Assembly: GCA_002328485.1 (NCBI GenBank)
Contig: DCUF01000077.1
Coordinates: 1-33,281 of the forward strand
Source of the DNA: Deltaproteobacteria bacterium UBA2221
GTDB taxonomy: Bacteria; Desulfobacterota; Syntrophorhabdia; Syntrophorhabdales; WCHB1-27
Direction of reading: 5' to 3'
DNA: 33,281 bases
The translations under genes and the position numbers were made by a program. A model generated the notes under the pieces. The model was not told where the DNA came from. It did not search any database and worked only from the letters and a program-made list of their open reading frames with translations. This document shows positions 1 through 7,912 of the stretch, piece by piece (the stretch's first letter is position 1; each line of letters opens with the position of its first letter).

Positions 1-467
1 CAGTTGCCGGCGAGGATCATGAGATCCGCCCAGGAGATCTTGCGGCCGTACTTCTGTTTGATCGGCCAGAGGAGGCGCCGTGCCTTGTCGAGGTTTGCAT
101 TGTCGGGCCAACTGTTGAGGGGTGCAAAGCGCTGGTTGCCGTGGCCTCCGCCCCCACGGCCGTCGCCAATGCGGTAGGTGCCCGCGCTGTGCCAGGCCAT
201 ACGGATGAACAACGGTCCGTAGTGGCCAAAGTCTGCTGGCCACCAGTCCTGGGAGCTGGTCATCAATTCCGTGAGATCCTTCTTCACGGCGCCCAGGTCG
301 AGAGTCTTGAACTCCTTGGCGTAGTTGAAGTCCTCGCCCATGGGATTGGACTTTGAGGAATGCTGATGCAGGATATCGAGGTTCAACTGGTTCGGCCACC
401 AGTCACGGTTTGTCGTACCGCCGCCTGCAATGTGTCCGGGAAGTCTGCCCGTCCTTTCTTCATCCAT
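1..467 (-). CDS. katG: Catalase-peroxidase KatG, N-terminal part (cut by window edge)
   Basis: The 155 visible codons encode the start of a haem catalase-peroxidase, which removes hydrogen peroxide with catalase and peroxidase activity. The distal haem-pocket motif RMAWHSAGTYRIGDGRGG lies at about residues 89-106, with the Arg, Trp and His expected of class I peroxidases. The conserved DWWPNQLNL and SNPMG segments precede it, and the KKDL and DWWPADFGHYGPLFI segments also match the family. I chose the ATG at 467-465 because an AGGAGGGT ribosome-binding site sits just upstream and the KatG N-terminus begins normally from there. The gene follows the PerR-like regulator on the same strand across about 130 bases, so it is likely under peroxide-responsive control. 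The C-terminal bulk, including the proximal His, lies beyond base 1. The family assignment is very secure. Confidence 0.96.
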   Translation of the reverse strand, partial: MDEERTGRLPGHIAGGGTTNRDWWPNQLNLDILHQHSSKSNPMGEDFNYAKEFKTLDLGAVKKDLTELMTSSQDWWPADFGHYGPLFIRMAWHSAGTYRIGDGRGGGGHGNQRFAPLNSWPDNANLDKARRLLWPIKQKYGRKISWADLMILAGN

Positions 468-520
468 GATGTACCCTCCTTTCGCTGTGTAAAGTGGTGA
501 ACTGCACTGCTATTAATTAC

Positions 521-533
521 GAGACTGATTCTC
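521..533 (-). promoter_or_regulatory. Possible PerR operator upstream of katG
   Basis: On the minus strand this reads GAGAATCAGTCTC, with GAGA/TCTC arms around a five-base centre. It shares the GAATCA core of the cleaner palindrome in front of the perR-like gene (1072-1082). It lies about 55 bases upstream of the katG start, in the gap between regulator and target. I found no convincing -35/-10 pair beside it, so operator status is inference from shared sequence and position. Confidence 0.3.
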
Positions 534-597
534 TGCCCCTATAGCTGACAATCAAAGAGCGAAACCGATGCCAAGAAAAGGAGAGGACGCAGAGTCT

Positions 598-1068
598 TCA
601 GCCAATTTCCTTCCCCCCACGATTATCCCCGCCGTCCATTGTTTCTCCCCGGCATGCCCTGCAATACCCATAATACTCCAGCCTCGTATCCGTTACCGAG
701 AAACCCGTTTCCCTGGCTATCTCGTCCGGGTCGGCAAGACGAGGTACCTGATAGTCAAGGATCTTACCGCAGCGCCCGCAGACCAGATTGAGGTGTTCTT
801 CGATGTTACCTTCGTAGCGGTTTTCCATGGTATCGAACTGGAGCGTCTTGATGAAGCCCAGTCGGGAGAACTCGTTCAGCGTTGCGTAAGTAGTCGAGAG
901 GCTTAGGCCTTTCTTTCTCTTTTTTGCCTCATCGTACACAGAATGGGCACTGGGATGGGAATCCCCCATTTCGATAAGCACCTCGATGATAACCAGCCTT
1001 TGTGGGGTAAGCCTCAACCCCTTCGCTCTCAGCTCTCGCAACAGTAATTCTTTGGTTTTTCCGATCAA
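598..1068 (-). CDS. PerR-like Fur-family peroxide-responsive repressor
   Basis: This 156-residue protein has the Fur-family layout: a winged-helix DNA-binding domain (RLTPQRLVIIEVL at about 17-29; LSTTYATLNEF) and a metal-binding dimerisation domain. Two CxxC pairs (CGRC and CRAC) form the structural zinc site. The position upstream of katG, and the His of the SHPSAH motif corresponding to His37 of Bacillus PerR, favour PerR over Fur. By eye alignment, two regulatory-metal ligands differ from Bacillus PerR: Asp85 is Glu in RYEG, and His93 is Asn in EEHLNLVC. The Asp104 position is kept (KILDYQ). The start is a TTG, since no in-frame ATG occurs upstream before the fold begins, and an AGGAA lies about ten bases ahead of it. 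It probably represses its own promoter through the palindrome at 1072-1082. Confidence 0.87.
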   Translation of the reverse strand: MIGKTKELLLRELRAKGLRLTPQRLVIIEVLIEMGDSHPSAHSVYDEAKKRKKGLSLSTTYATLNEFSRLGFIKTLQFDTMENRYEGNIEEHLNLVCGRCGKILDYQVPRLADPDEIARETGFSVTDTRLEYYGYCRACRGETMDGGDNRGGKEIG

Positions 1069-1071
1069 TTT

Positions 1072-1082
1072 GGAATCATTCC
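1072..1082. promoter_or_regulatory. Palindromic operator (GGAAT-N-ATTCC), candidate PerR box
   Basis: The sequence GGAATCATTCC is a perfect inverted repeat with a one-base centre, the geometry of half a Fur/PerR box. It lies between the predicted -10 (1096-1101) and the TTG start of the regulator (1068), where binding would block transcription. Autoregulation is the natural reading. Fur-family binding to this exact motif is inferred. Confidence 0.5.
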
Positions 1083-1095
1083 TGATAGCAGTTAA

Positions 1096-1124
1096 ATGGT
1101 AAGCCCCGTTTCCTCATCCGTCAA
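1096..1124 (-). promoter_or_regulatory. Sigma-70 promoter of the perR-katG unit
   Basis: On the minus strand a TTGACG (-35, 1124-1119) is followed after 17 bases by TACCAT (-10, 1101-1096). The predicted start site falls about seven bases downstream, just ahead of the palindrome at 1072-1082. The rest of the gap up to 1346 holds no gene that I can support. Confidence 0.55.
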
Positions 1125-1346
1125 GGGGTCTTCCGAACAAATATTTGGCGTAGATACGCAGAAACCGGTGGTCAAGACAAAATAAGAATGCACAAGGATG
1201 GGCAGCCGACACTGCGGACCTCATGGCCAAAGCAGCCGGGCGTGGCACTCGATTATTCAGACAGGATACCCCATGAGGGATCCCTCGGGGTGACGCTTTA
1301 GCTCGACGATATACAACTCTCAGAAAGAATCCGGGCTCTTTTCCAA

Positions 1347-3251
1347 TTACCGATTGTCTTTTTGCTCCAGAGAGGGGAAGGTGTATTTGACCACGGGAAG
1401 AGAATCCGATTGAGGGAAGGAGAAATCCTCATTGGGGTAGTGCACGAGGGCCTTGGACATAAACTCCATCCAGATGGGAAGGGCTGTTGTAGCTCCAGAC
1501 TCTTTTTTGCCCAGGAAGGCCCCTTTGTCGTATCCCACCCAGACCAAACAGAGTAGGTCCGGGGAAAAGCCGACGAACCAGGCGTCGCGGTAATCGTCGG
1601 TTGTTCCAGTCTTTCCGGCCAGAAAGTAAGGCATTGAGGAGGCCCTCCGGGCAGTCCCGTTTTTGATAACACCCTTCATCATGTTGATCAGCATGGATGC
1701 TGCTTCGGAAGAGATTACTCGTTGCTCCTCAGAGGATTTATGGCCGAAGAGGTCACTACCGTCGGCAGCTATGAGGCCTTTGAGGGTAATGGGCGCGACG
1801 TAGTTGCCCCCTTGGGCTATAGTGGCGTAGGCGGCTGCGAGCTCGAGCGGGGAGACTTCTGCGGCCCCAAGGGCAAGAGCCAGGTTTGGCTGGAAATTAC
1901 TCGTCATATGCAGTCTTTTCGCCAGCTCTATCACGTTTGAAACGCCAACCCCGTCAAGAAGGCGAACCGTGGCCGTGTTCAGAGACATGGCCAAAGCTGT
2001 TCTGAGTGGCACATCCCCGTAGTACTGATTGTCGTAGTTCTTTGGCTGCCAGGTCTTTGCCGAACCAGGGCTCGTATAGGAAACGGGTGCGTCCTTCACG
2101 ATCGAATCGGGCCGATAACCGGCCTCAAGAGCGGCAAGATAGATTATCGGCTTGAAGGCGGAACCTGGCTGCCGTTTCGCCTGCGTTGCCCTGTTGTAGG
2201 GCGACGTCGTAAAGTCCCTGCCTCCTATGAGCACCTTCAGCTCCCCTGTTTTGACCTCCATGGCAATGAGGGCCACCTCGGGCGGATTTTGGGCTTTGGG
2301 GTTCCTTTGCTGGTAGAGCTTCATGCCTTTATCTATTGCCTCATACCCATACTGGGTCATCTTGAGATTAATCGTTGTGTGGGCGGTGAGGCCGCTAGTC
2401 ATGATCTCGTCCCGAGTAGGGACGTAATCTTCTATCTGTTGCTTGGTGTACTCAATAAAGAAACCCGTCCTTTTTTCATGTATCTTAAAAGGGGCAAGAA
2501 CCAGGGCGGACTTCACTGCATTCTCGTATTCGTGCTGAGAGATGAATCTCGCCTCGAGCATCTTCTTCAACACAAGGTTACGCCGGTCGAGTGTCTTCGA
2601 AAGGTTTTTGAAGGGAGATGAGCGGGAAGGTGCCTTAACCATTGCCGCCAGGGTAGCCGATTCTGCCAGGGTTAGGTCCTTTGCGGACTTGTCAAAAAAG
2701 GTATGGCTCGCCGATTCCACGCCATAGGCCCCTTCGCCGAGATAGATCAGGTTGAGGTACATGTTGAGGATCTCGTCCTTCGAATAGCTCCGCTCGATAT
2801 TGACAGCGAGGATGAGCTCCTCCATCTTTCTCTTCATAGTCTTGGTGGGGGTTAGGAACAGATTCCGCGCGAGCTGCTGCGTGATAGTCGAGGCCCCTTC
2901 GGACATGCTCCCTCTGAGGGCATTCCTATAGGATGCTCGAAGCATACCGCGGACGTCGAACCCCGAGTGCTGGTAGAATCTCACGTCTTCTATGGCAATA
3001 AACGCCTTTTTGAGGTGATCCGGCATCTGTGTGAGGCCGATGGGTATGCGCTTCTCGACTGCGAGCTCTGCAAAGAGGCTTCCATCGTCTGCATACAGCC
3101 GTGTGGCGGAACGAGGAGTGTGGCTTGAGATCTGCCTGACATCCGGGATCTCCAGGTAGTTCACCAGACCGTAGGCCATAGCTGCCCCGAAAAAGGTGGG
3201 AAGCAAAAGAATAAGTAATGCGAGCCGTATAATCCTTGACATGGCGGACAT
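1347..3251 (-). CDS. Penicillin-binding protein 1A family, bifunctional transglycosylase/transpeptidase
   Basis: This 634-residue class A penicillin-binding protein polymerises and cross-links peptidoglycan at the outer face of the inner membrane. An N-terminal membrane anchor (about residues 5-27) is followed by a GT51 glycosyltransferase domain with the catalytic motif EDVRFYQHSGFD (Glu78), then GASTITQQLARN and IERSYSKDEILNMYLN. The transpeptidase domain carries SAFK (Ser364, Lys367), SLN (423-425) and KTGT (547-550). No domain is missing and the length is slightly short for PBP1A. The start is taken at the ATG 3251-3249 (MSAMSRII); the ATG three codons on (3242) is equally possible and neither has a strong ribosome-binding site. 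Longer in-frame starts would run into the divergent miaA region and add no membrane-anchor features. The gene stands alone, divergent from miaA. Confidence 0.93.
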   Translation of the reverse strand: MSAMSRIIRLALLILLLPTFFGAAMAYGLVNYLEIPDVRQISSHTPRSATRLYADDGSLFAELAVEKRIPIGLTQMPDHLKKAFIAIEDVRFYQHSGFDVRGMLRASYRNALRGSMSEGASTITQQLARNLFLTPTKTMKRKMEELILAVNIERSYSKDEILNMYLNLIYLGEGAYGVESASHTFFDKSAKDLTLAESATLAAMVKAPSRSSPFKNLSKTLDRRNLVLKKMLEARFISQHEYENAVKSALVLAPFKIHEKRTGFFIEYTKQQIEDYVPTRDEIMTSGLTAHTTINLKMTQYGYEAIDKGMKLYQQRNPKAQNPPEVALIAMEVKTGELKVLIGGRDFTTSPYNRATQAKRQPGSAFKPIIYLAALEAGYRPDSIVKDAPVSYTSPGSAKTWQPKNYDNQYYGDVPLRTALAMSLNTATVRLLDGVGVSNVIELAKRLHMTSNFQPNLALALGAAEVSPLELAAAYATIAQGGNYVAPITLKGLIAADGSDLFGHKSSEEQRVISSEAASMLINMMKGVIKNGTARRASSMPYFLAGKTGTTDDYRDAWFVGFSPDLLCLVWVGYDKGAFLGKKESGATTALPIWMEFMSKALVHYPNEDFSFPQSDSLPVVKYTFPSLEQKDNR

Positions 3252-3266
3252 AGTATACTTTATATT
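3236..3266 (+). promoter_or_regulatory. Candidate miaA promoter inside the PBP 5' end
   Basis: A perfect TTGACA (3236-3241) is followed by TATATT (3261-3266) with a long 19-base spacer, six bases before the miaA ATG. If used, the transcript would have almost no leader. A TATACT at 3254-3259 is another possible -10. The site overlaps the first codons of the divergent PBP gene. Confidence 0.3.
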
Positions 3267-3271
3267 CGCTG

Positions 3272-4207
3272 ATGGTCGCAAACAAGGGGAAGTTGGTAGC
3301 GATTCTGGGCCCCACCTCTGCAGGAAAATCAGAACTGGGAGAGAGACTTGCACAGGATTTCGGCGGAGAAATCGTCAACGCCGATTCCATGCAGGTGTAC
3401 AAACATTTCGACATCGGTACGGCGAAACCGACCCGTGAGAGCCAGACTCGGATCAGGCATCATCTCATTGACATAATTGATCCGAGCGATTCCTTCGACG
3501 TTGCCCGTTTCAAGGATCTCGCCGATGAGGCCATCCGGGACATACGGTCCCGGGGGATGACCCCCATTGTCGTCGGAGGGTCAGGGCTCTATCTGCGGGT
3601 GCTTTTCCACGGCATATTTCCTATCCCCTCAGACGAGAAGGTGAAGGCAGACCTGCGAGAGCGCTTCCTGAAGGACCCGGACGAGCTGTACGAAGAGTTG
3701 AGGAGGGTGGATCCCCTTTATGCATCCAGGATCAGCCATCGGGACCGGGTGAGGGTAGTGAGGGCCCTCGAGGTTTCGTATCTATCGGGCAGAACCATGT
3801 CCCAATGGGAGGAAGAGCACAGTTTTCGCGAGGAGCGGTACGAGACGTACCGGATCGGATTAACAAGGGAGAGGGAGGAACTTTATCAGCGCATCAACGG
3901 GAGGGTAGAGACGATGCTTGCCGCGGGATGGGTCGATGAGGTGAGAGGTCTCTTGGCAGCGGGGAACGATCCTTCGTGCAAGCCTTTCTCGAGTATAGGT
4001 TACAAGGAAATTCTGCTTTACCTCAATGGTTCCATTGGATATGCTGATATGGTAACAAGTATCAAGCAGCAGACCAGAAGATACGCCAAGCGACAGTTGA
4101 CATGGTTCTCGAAGGATCACAAAGATCCTGTCTCATGGTTCCATTACCCCGAGGACCGTAACGACATTTGGGGGCAGGTGGATAGATTCCTCCTCACAAC
4201 GAACTAA
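3272..4207 (+). CDS. miaA: tRNA dimethylallyltransferase MiaA
   Basis: The 311-residue protein transfers a dimethylallyl group from dimethylallyl diphosphate to N6 of A37 in tRNAs that read codons starting with U. The P-loop GPTSAGKS (about 13-20) is present, as are NADSMQVYKHFDIGTAKPT for tRNA and substrate recognition, the PIVVGGSGLY segment and the C-terminal TRRYAKRQLTWF motif. Length is normal. It begins a plus-strand run (miaA, scpB, pilT, pilU) with overlaps or tiny gaps, so co-transcription is likely. The ribosome-binding site is weak, in keeping with a very short leader. Its last codons overlap the predicted scpB start. Confidence 0.97.
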   Translation: MVANKGKLVAILGPTSAGKSELGERLAQDFGGEIVNADSMQVYKHFDIGTAKPTRESQTRIRHHLIDIIDPSDSFDVARFKDLADEAIRDIRSRGMTPIVVGGSGLYLRVLFHGIFPIPSDEKVKADLRERFLKDPDELYEELRRVDPLYASRISHRDRVRVVRALEVSYLSGRTMSQWEEEHSFREERYETYRIGLTREREELYQRINGRVETMLAAGWVDEVRGLLAAGNDPSCKPFSSIGYKEILLYLNGSIGYADMVTSIKQQTRRYAKRQLTWFSKDHKDPVSWFHYPEDRNDIWGQVDRFLLTTN

Positions 4208-4716
4208 TCCGCATTGTTGAGGCCATCCTTTTCTCTTCCTCACGGCCTATCGGCCTCAAGAAGCTGACCAAGAAGTTAGGGGAGTTTACGGCGCTCGAGA
4301 TCTCCGCTGCTCTGCATCACCTTGTCCAGGAATACCAGGATTCGGAGCGGGCGGTTGAGATCGTCGAGGCGGCCGAGGGGTTCCAAATAAGGACAAAAAT
4401 CGAATTTAAGGAGTGGGTCAAGAGGTTTGCGCGAGAGAAGGACCCCGGCCTTACCAAGGCTATGCTCGAGACCCTTTCGATCGTGGCCTACAAACAGCCA
4501 ATCACCAAACGTGACCTCGACCTCCTGAGGGGCGTCGATTCGGTTTGGGCCCTGAAGCAACTACTGCAGCGTCGACTTATCGAGATCGCGGGCCGGGCGG
4601 ACGAGCCTGGCCGCCCAATGGTTTTCAAGACAACAGACCGATTTCTCGAGGCATTCGGACTTAAACATATCAAGGATCTGCCGACAATAAAAGAGATTGA
4701 GGCAATTCAGTCCTAA
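4186..4716 (+). CDS. scpB: Segregation and condensation protein B (ScpB), non-canonical ATT start
   Basis: ScpB is the winged-helix partner of ScpA and SMC in the bacterial condensin. The reading frame gives a typical N-terminus (ELIRIVEAILFSSSRPIGL), the central LETLSIVAYKQPITKRD motif and GVDSVWALKQLLQRRLIEIAGR near the end, for about 176 residues, which is normal. The frame has a TAG at 4183-4185 and then no ATG, GTG or TTG before the conserved N-terminus. The best candidate is ATT at 4186, four or five bases after AGGTGG inside the end of miaA; ATT at 4213 lacks a ribosome-binding site. An annotation restricted to canonical starts would begin at the ATG at 4462 and lose the first winged helix. 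No scpA is present in the window. The protein identity is secure; the start is inferred. Confidence 0.88.
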   Translation: MPPHNELIRIVEAILFSSSRPIGLKKLTKKLGEFTALEISAALHHLVQEYQDSERAVEIVEAAEGFQIRTKIEFKEWVKRFAREKDPGLTKAMLETLSIVAYKQPITKRDLDLLRGVDSVWALKQLLQRRLIEIAGRADEPGRPMVFKTTDRFLEAFGLKHIKDLPTIKEIEAIQS

Positions 4717-4731
4717 AGGAGATCCCGAGAA

Positions 4732-5778
4732 ATGGATGTTTCAGAACTACTCATATTCGCAGTAGAGAATAAAGCTTCGGACATACACCTCAGTTCAGGT
4801 GAACCCCCTATAATCAGGATCCATGGCGAGATGCGGAAGCTGGATTCCCCGGTTTTGGACAGGGAGAAGGTCCACAAGATGATCTACGACATCCTCAATG
4901 ACGAGCAGCGAAAGGTCTACGAAGAGACCTTCGAACTTGATTTTTCCATGGCCCTCGGGGATTACGGAAGGTTCAGGGTAAACGTATACAAGCAAAACCG
5001 GGGCGACGCGGCCGCCTTCAGACCTATTCCTCAAACTATACCAACGTACGAGGAGCTTGGACTTCCAAAGGTCCTCCAGACCATAGCACGAGCTGACAAG
5101 GGGCTTGTCCTGGTAACGGGTCCTACCGGAAGCGGCAAATCGACCACCCTGGCCGCCATGATCAATCAGATAAATTCCGAATTTCAGGGCCACATCATCA
5201 CCGTGGAAGACCCCATAGAATTTGTCTACAAGTCCAATGCCTCACTGGTTAACCAGCGGGAACTGGGCCCTCATACCAAGAGCTTTGCCAACGCCCTTAG
5301 GAGCGCCTTGAGGGAGGACCCGGACGTCATTCTGGTGGGCGAGATGAGGGATCTGGAGACCATCGCCCTGGCGTTGACAGCCGCCGAAACCGGTCACTTG
5401 GTCTTTGGAACCCTCCATACGAGCGGGGCGCCCAAGACCGTGGACCGTATCATCGACGTCTTTCCGGCAGGCCAGCAGAACCAGGTCAGGGCCATGTTGT
5501 CCGAGTCACTCGAGGCTATCATTACCCAGGCACTTTTCAAGAGGAAGGATGGAAAGGGGAGGGTGGCAGGCTTCGAAATCATGATTGCCACGCCCGCTAT
5601 CAGGAATATGATTCGGGAAAATAAGATCGCACAGATGCCATCCATCATGCAGACCAGCAAGGGACTGGGTATGCAGACGATGGATGCAGCGGTCAGGGAT
5701 CTGGTGGCACGAGGGTTGGTGACCACCGACGAGGTTGCCTACTACATCAAGGAATTCGGAGGCGGAGGGAGGAACTGA
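4732..5778 (+). CDS. pilT: Type IV pilus retraction ATPase PilT
   Basis: This 348-residue hexameric ATPase drives retraction of type IV pili at the cytoplasmic face of the pilus machine. It has the N-terminal PAS-like N2D domain (ASDIHLSSGEPP), Walker A GPTGSGKST (130-138), an Asp box (ITVEDPIEFV), Walker B (DVILVGEMRD), a His box (TGHLVFGTLHT) and the C-terminal AIRNMIRE motif, close to the AIRNLIRE that is needed for retraction in PilT. AAAGGAGA precedes the ATG. It starts 15 bases after scpB and is followed one base later by a second PilT-type ATPase. No pilB, pilC or pilin gene is nearby. Confidence 0.97.
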   Translation: MDVSELLIFAVENKASDIHLSSGEPPIIRIHGEMRKLDSPVLDREKVHKMIYDILNDEQRKVYEETFELDFSMALGDYGRFRVNVYKQNRGDAAAFRPIPQTIPTYEELGLPKVLQTIARADKGLVLVTGPTGSGKSTTLAAMINQINSEFQGHIITVEDPIEFVYKSNASLVNQRELGPHTKSFANALRSALREDPDVILVGEMRDLETIALALTAAETGHLVFGTLHTSGAPKTVDRIIDVFPAGQQNQVRAMLSESLEAIITQALFKRKDGKGRVAGFEIMIATPAIRNMIRENKIAQMPSIMQTSKGLGMQTMDAAVRDLVARGLVTTDEVAYYIKEFGGGGRN

Positions 5779-5779
5779 G

Positions 5780-6910
5780 ATGGTATCGCTGCGACAGCTC
5801 TTGCGTTATATGGTTGAACAGGACGCCTCTGACGTGTATCTGACGGTTGGGGTCCCCCCGATGTACCGCGTCGAAGGCGTGGTGAAACCTTCAGAGGCGC
5901 AGGCCCTCACACCTCAGGAGACTGAGGAGATGGCCTACAGTATCATGAATGAACGTCAGAAAACGAAGTTCGAAGAAGAATACGAGATGGGCCTGGCCCT
6001 CTTTTTCCCCGAACTGGGCAGGTTCAGGGTTAGTATCTTCAGGCAGATGGGCTACGTGGGTATCATCATTCGTCAGATCAAGCTGAGGATTCGAGGGATC
6101 GATGAGATGCAGCTTCCACCGATCCTAAAAGACGTATCCATGACGAAGCGTGGTCTGGTGCTGTTGGTGGGTGCCACAGGAACCGGCAAGTCCACGACAC
6201 TTGCGGCCATGATAGACCACCGGAATACGAATGAGCACGGTCATATAATCACGATTGAAGATCCCGTTGAGTTTGTCCACCCCCACAAAAAGAGCGTCAT
6301 CACTCAGAGAGAGGTCGGTTTCGATACCCTTTCCTTTGCCAACGCGCTCAAGTACACGGTTCGTCAAGCCCCGGACGTCATTCTGGTGGGAGAGATCAGG
6401 GACGTGGACACCATGGAGGCGGCCATAGGCTTTGCGGAGACCGGCCACCTCTGTCTCGGTACTTTGCATGCGAATAATGCGAACCAGGCTCTCGAACGAA
6501 TCTTAAACTTCTTCCCGGCCGAGCGGCATATTCAGTTGTTCATGCAGTTGTCTCTCGTGCTTCGAGCGATCATCTCGCAGCGCTTAATCCCGTCCACCGA
6601 TGGTAAACGGGTTGCGGCCATCGAAATCCTGCTGGATACCCCGAGGGTAAAGGACCTCATCCAGAAACAGGAGGTCTCGCTGCTCAAGGAGGCCATGGCT
6701 CTCGGCTTCGATGAAGGCATGCAGACCTTCGATCAACACATCTTCCAGTTATATATGGAGGGGCGGATCGATTACAAGATGGCTATCGGCTATGCAGACA
6801 GTCAGAACGATTTGAGACTGCGTATTAAAATGGCGGAGATGGGCAAAGGTCAATCGGAGCAAAAGGAATCGTCGACGCTCAGGCTCAGGACCGAAGAGCG
6901 AGGGTATTAG
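5780..6910 (+). CDS. pilU: PilT/PilU-type pilus retraction ATPase
   Basis: This second retraction ATPase has 376 residues. Walker A GATGTGKST lies at 131-139, with ITIEDPVEFVH, Walker B DVILVGEIRD and the His-box segment ETGHLCLGTLHANN after it. A charged tail (GKGQSEQKESS) ends the protein. The longer length, the ANN sequence after the His box and the position directly behind pilT point to PilU, the PilT-dependent helper ATPase. The start is the ATG at 5780, one base after the pilT stop, preceded by GGAGGGAGGAA; an upstream in-frame ATG would lie inside pilT and add residues not typical of the family. Its stop overlaps the mogA stop from the other strand by four bases. Confidence 0.92.
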   Translation: MVSLRQLLRYMVEQDASDVYLTVGVPPMYRVEGVVKPSEAQALTPQETEEMAYSIMNERQKTKFEEEYEMGLALFFPELGRFRVSIFRQMGYVGIIIRQIKLRIRGIDEMQLPPILKDVSMTKRGLVLLVGATGTGKSTTLAAMIDHRNTNEHGHIITIEDPVEFVHPHKKSVITQREVGFDTLSFANALKYTVRQAPDVILVGEIRDVDTMEAAIGFAETGHLCLGTLHANNANQALERILNFFPAERHIQLFMQLSLVLRAIISQRLIPSTDGKRVAAIEILLDTPRVKDLIQKQEVSLLKEAMALGFDEGMQTFDQHIFQLYMEGRIDYKMAIGYADSQNDLRLRIKMAEMGKGQSEQKESSTLRLRTEERGY

Positions 6911-7398
6911 GGACGGGCGCAGTCCTCCATATCCCCTTTTATCTTTGACAGGGCGTGCGGAATGGCTTTCTGAACGAAAGAGAGACATTCTGCGGCGGCC
7001 TTCGGGCTTCCCGGCAGATTGATAATAACACTCTCTTTTCTGATGCCGCAGATGGCGCGGCTGATCAGGGCGAAGGGTGTGATCTTGTAACTTTCTGCCC
7101 TCATGGTTTCAGCGAACCCGGGCAGATCCTTCTCGATGACCAGTTGCGTGGCCTCAGGCGTCACGTCACGTTTTGACACCCCGGTACCCCCCGTTGTGAC
7201 GACCAGATCAACGCCTCGCTCGTCGATCTCATTCCGGATGGCCTGGGCGATGAGGTCAACCTCGTCCGGCACTATTATTATCTCTGATACATCGTATTCT
7301 CCCTCCAGCATGGACCGGAGAAGAGGTCCGCTCTTATCCTCCCGTTCTCCCCGTGACCCTTTGTCACTGATGGTGATGACCGTTGCCCGATACCTCAT
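6907..7398 (-). CDS. mogA: Molybdopterin adenylyltransferase, MogA/MoaB family
   Basis: The 163-residue protein adenylylates molybdopterin before molybdate insertion. The MPT-binding TTGGTGVSKRDVTPEAT motif is in the middle (the first residues after TGG usually read TGLAPRD), with NLPGSPKAA towards the end, both typical of the MogA/MoaB fold. The ATG at 7398 overlaps the TGA of the upstream MOSC gene as ATGA, so translation is probably coupled. It is the last gene of the cofactor operon and its stop overlaps that of pilU on the opposite strand. The choice between MogA and MoaB is by size and context; function is the same. Confidence 0.92.
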   Translation of the reverse strand: MRYRATVITISDKGSRGEREDKSGPLLRSMLEGEYDVSEIIIVPDEVDLIAQAIRNEIDERGVDLVVTTGGTGVSKRDVTPEATQLVIEKDLPGFAETMRAESYKITPFALISRAICGIRKESVIINLPGSPKAAAECLSFVQKAIPHALSKIKGDMEDCARP

Positions 7399-7832
7399 TG
7401 AACCACCTCTATCTCGTCCCCCACCTGAACCTCGCCACCCGTCAACACCTCCGCGAATATCCCTTCCCGAGGCATGACGCAGTCGCCCACGGCGTAGAAA
7501 ATGGCACATCGGTTGTGGCAGACCTTGCCGATCTGGGTCACCCTCATCACCACATCGGTTCCTATCTTGAGAGTTGTTCCGATGGGCAGAGAAGGGAGAT
7601 CGATACCAACAGTCGTAATGTTTTCCGCAAAATCACCGGCATTTACGTCTAGGCCCGCTTTTCGAATCTTATCGATGCTTTCTTCGGCCAAGAGGCTCAC
7701 CTGGCGATGCCACTTACCGGCGTGCGCATCATCAGCAAGCCCGTGCTCCTTGAGGAGCATGCACTTCTCGACGTTATGCTTTTTTTCTCCCTTGTTATCG
7801 CTTATGTTGACGGAGATTACCTTTGCTTTCAT
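7395..7832 (-). CDS. MOSC-domain protein (molybdenum cofactor sulfurase C-terminal type)
   Basis: This is a stand-alone 145-residue MOSC domain. MOSC proteins bind sulfur or molybdopterin-related groups; small versions like this are found beside moa, mog and moe genes, where they may carry sulfur or deliver cofactor. Visible family features are GLADDAHAGKWHRQVSLLAEE near residues 31-51, GDFAENITTVGIDL, and GKVCHNRCAIF with two Cys residues near the end. The exact activity is not established. GAGGTAAGG precedes the ATG. The gene lies 80 bases after moaC and overlaps mogA by four bases. Confidence 0.88.
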   Translation of the reverse strand: MKAKVISVNISDNKGEKKHNVEKCMLLKEHGLADDAHAGKWHRQVSLLAEESIDKIRKAGLDVNAGDFAENITTVGIDLPSLPIGTTLKIGTDVVMRVTQIGKVCHNRCAIFYAVGDCVMPREGIFAEVLTGGEVQVGDEIEVVQ

Positions 7833-7912
7833 GCCTTACCTCGTTGGCTGTGGATCGTCGGGAATGAGTGGGAACCTGTTGGCGCCGCCTTGCCCCGCTT
7901 GCGGCTCATCGC

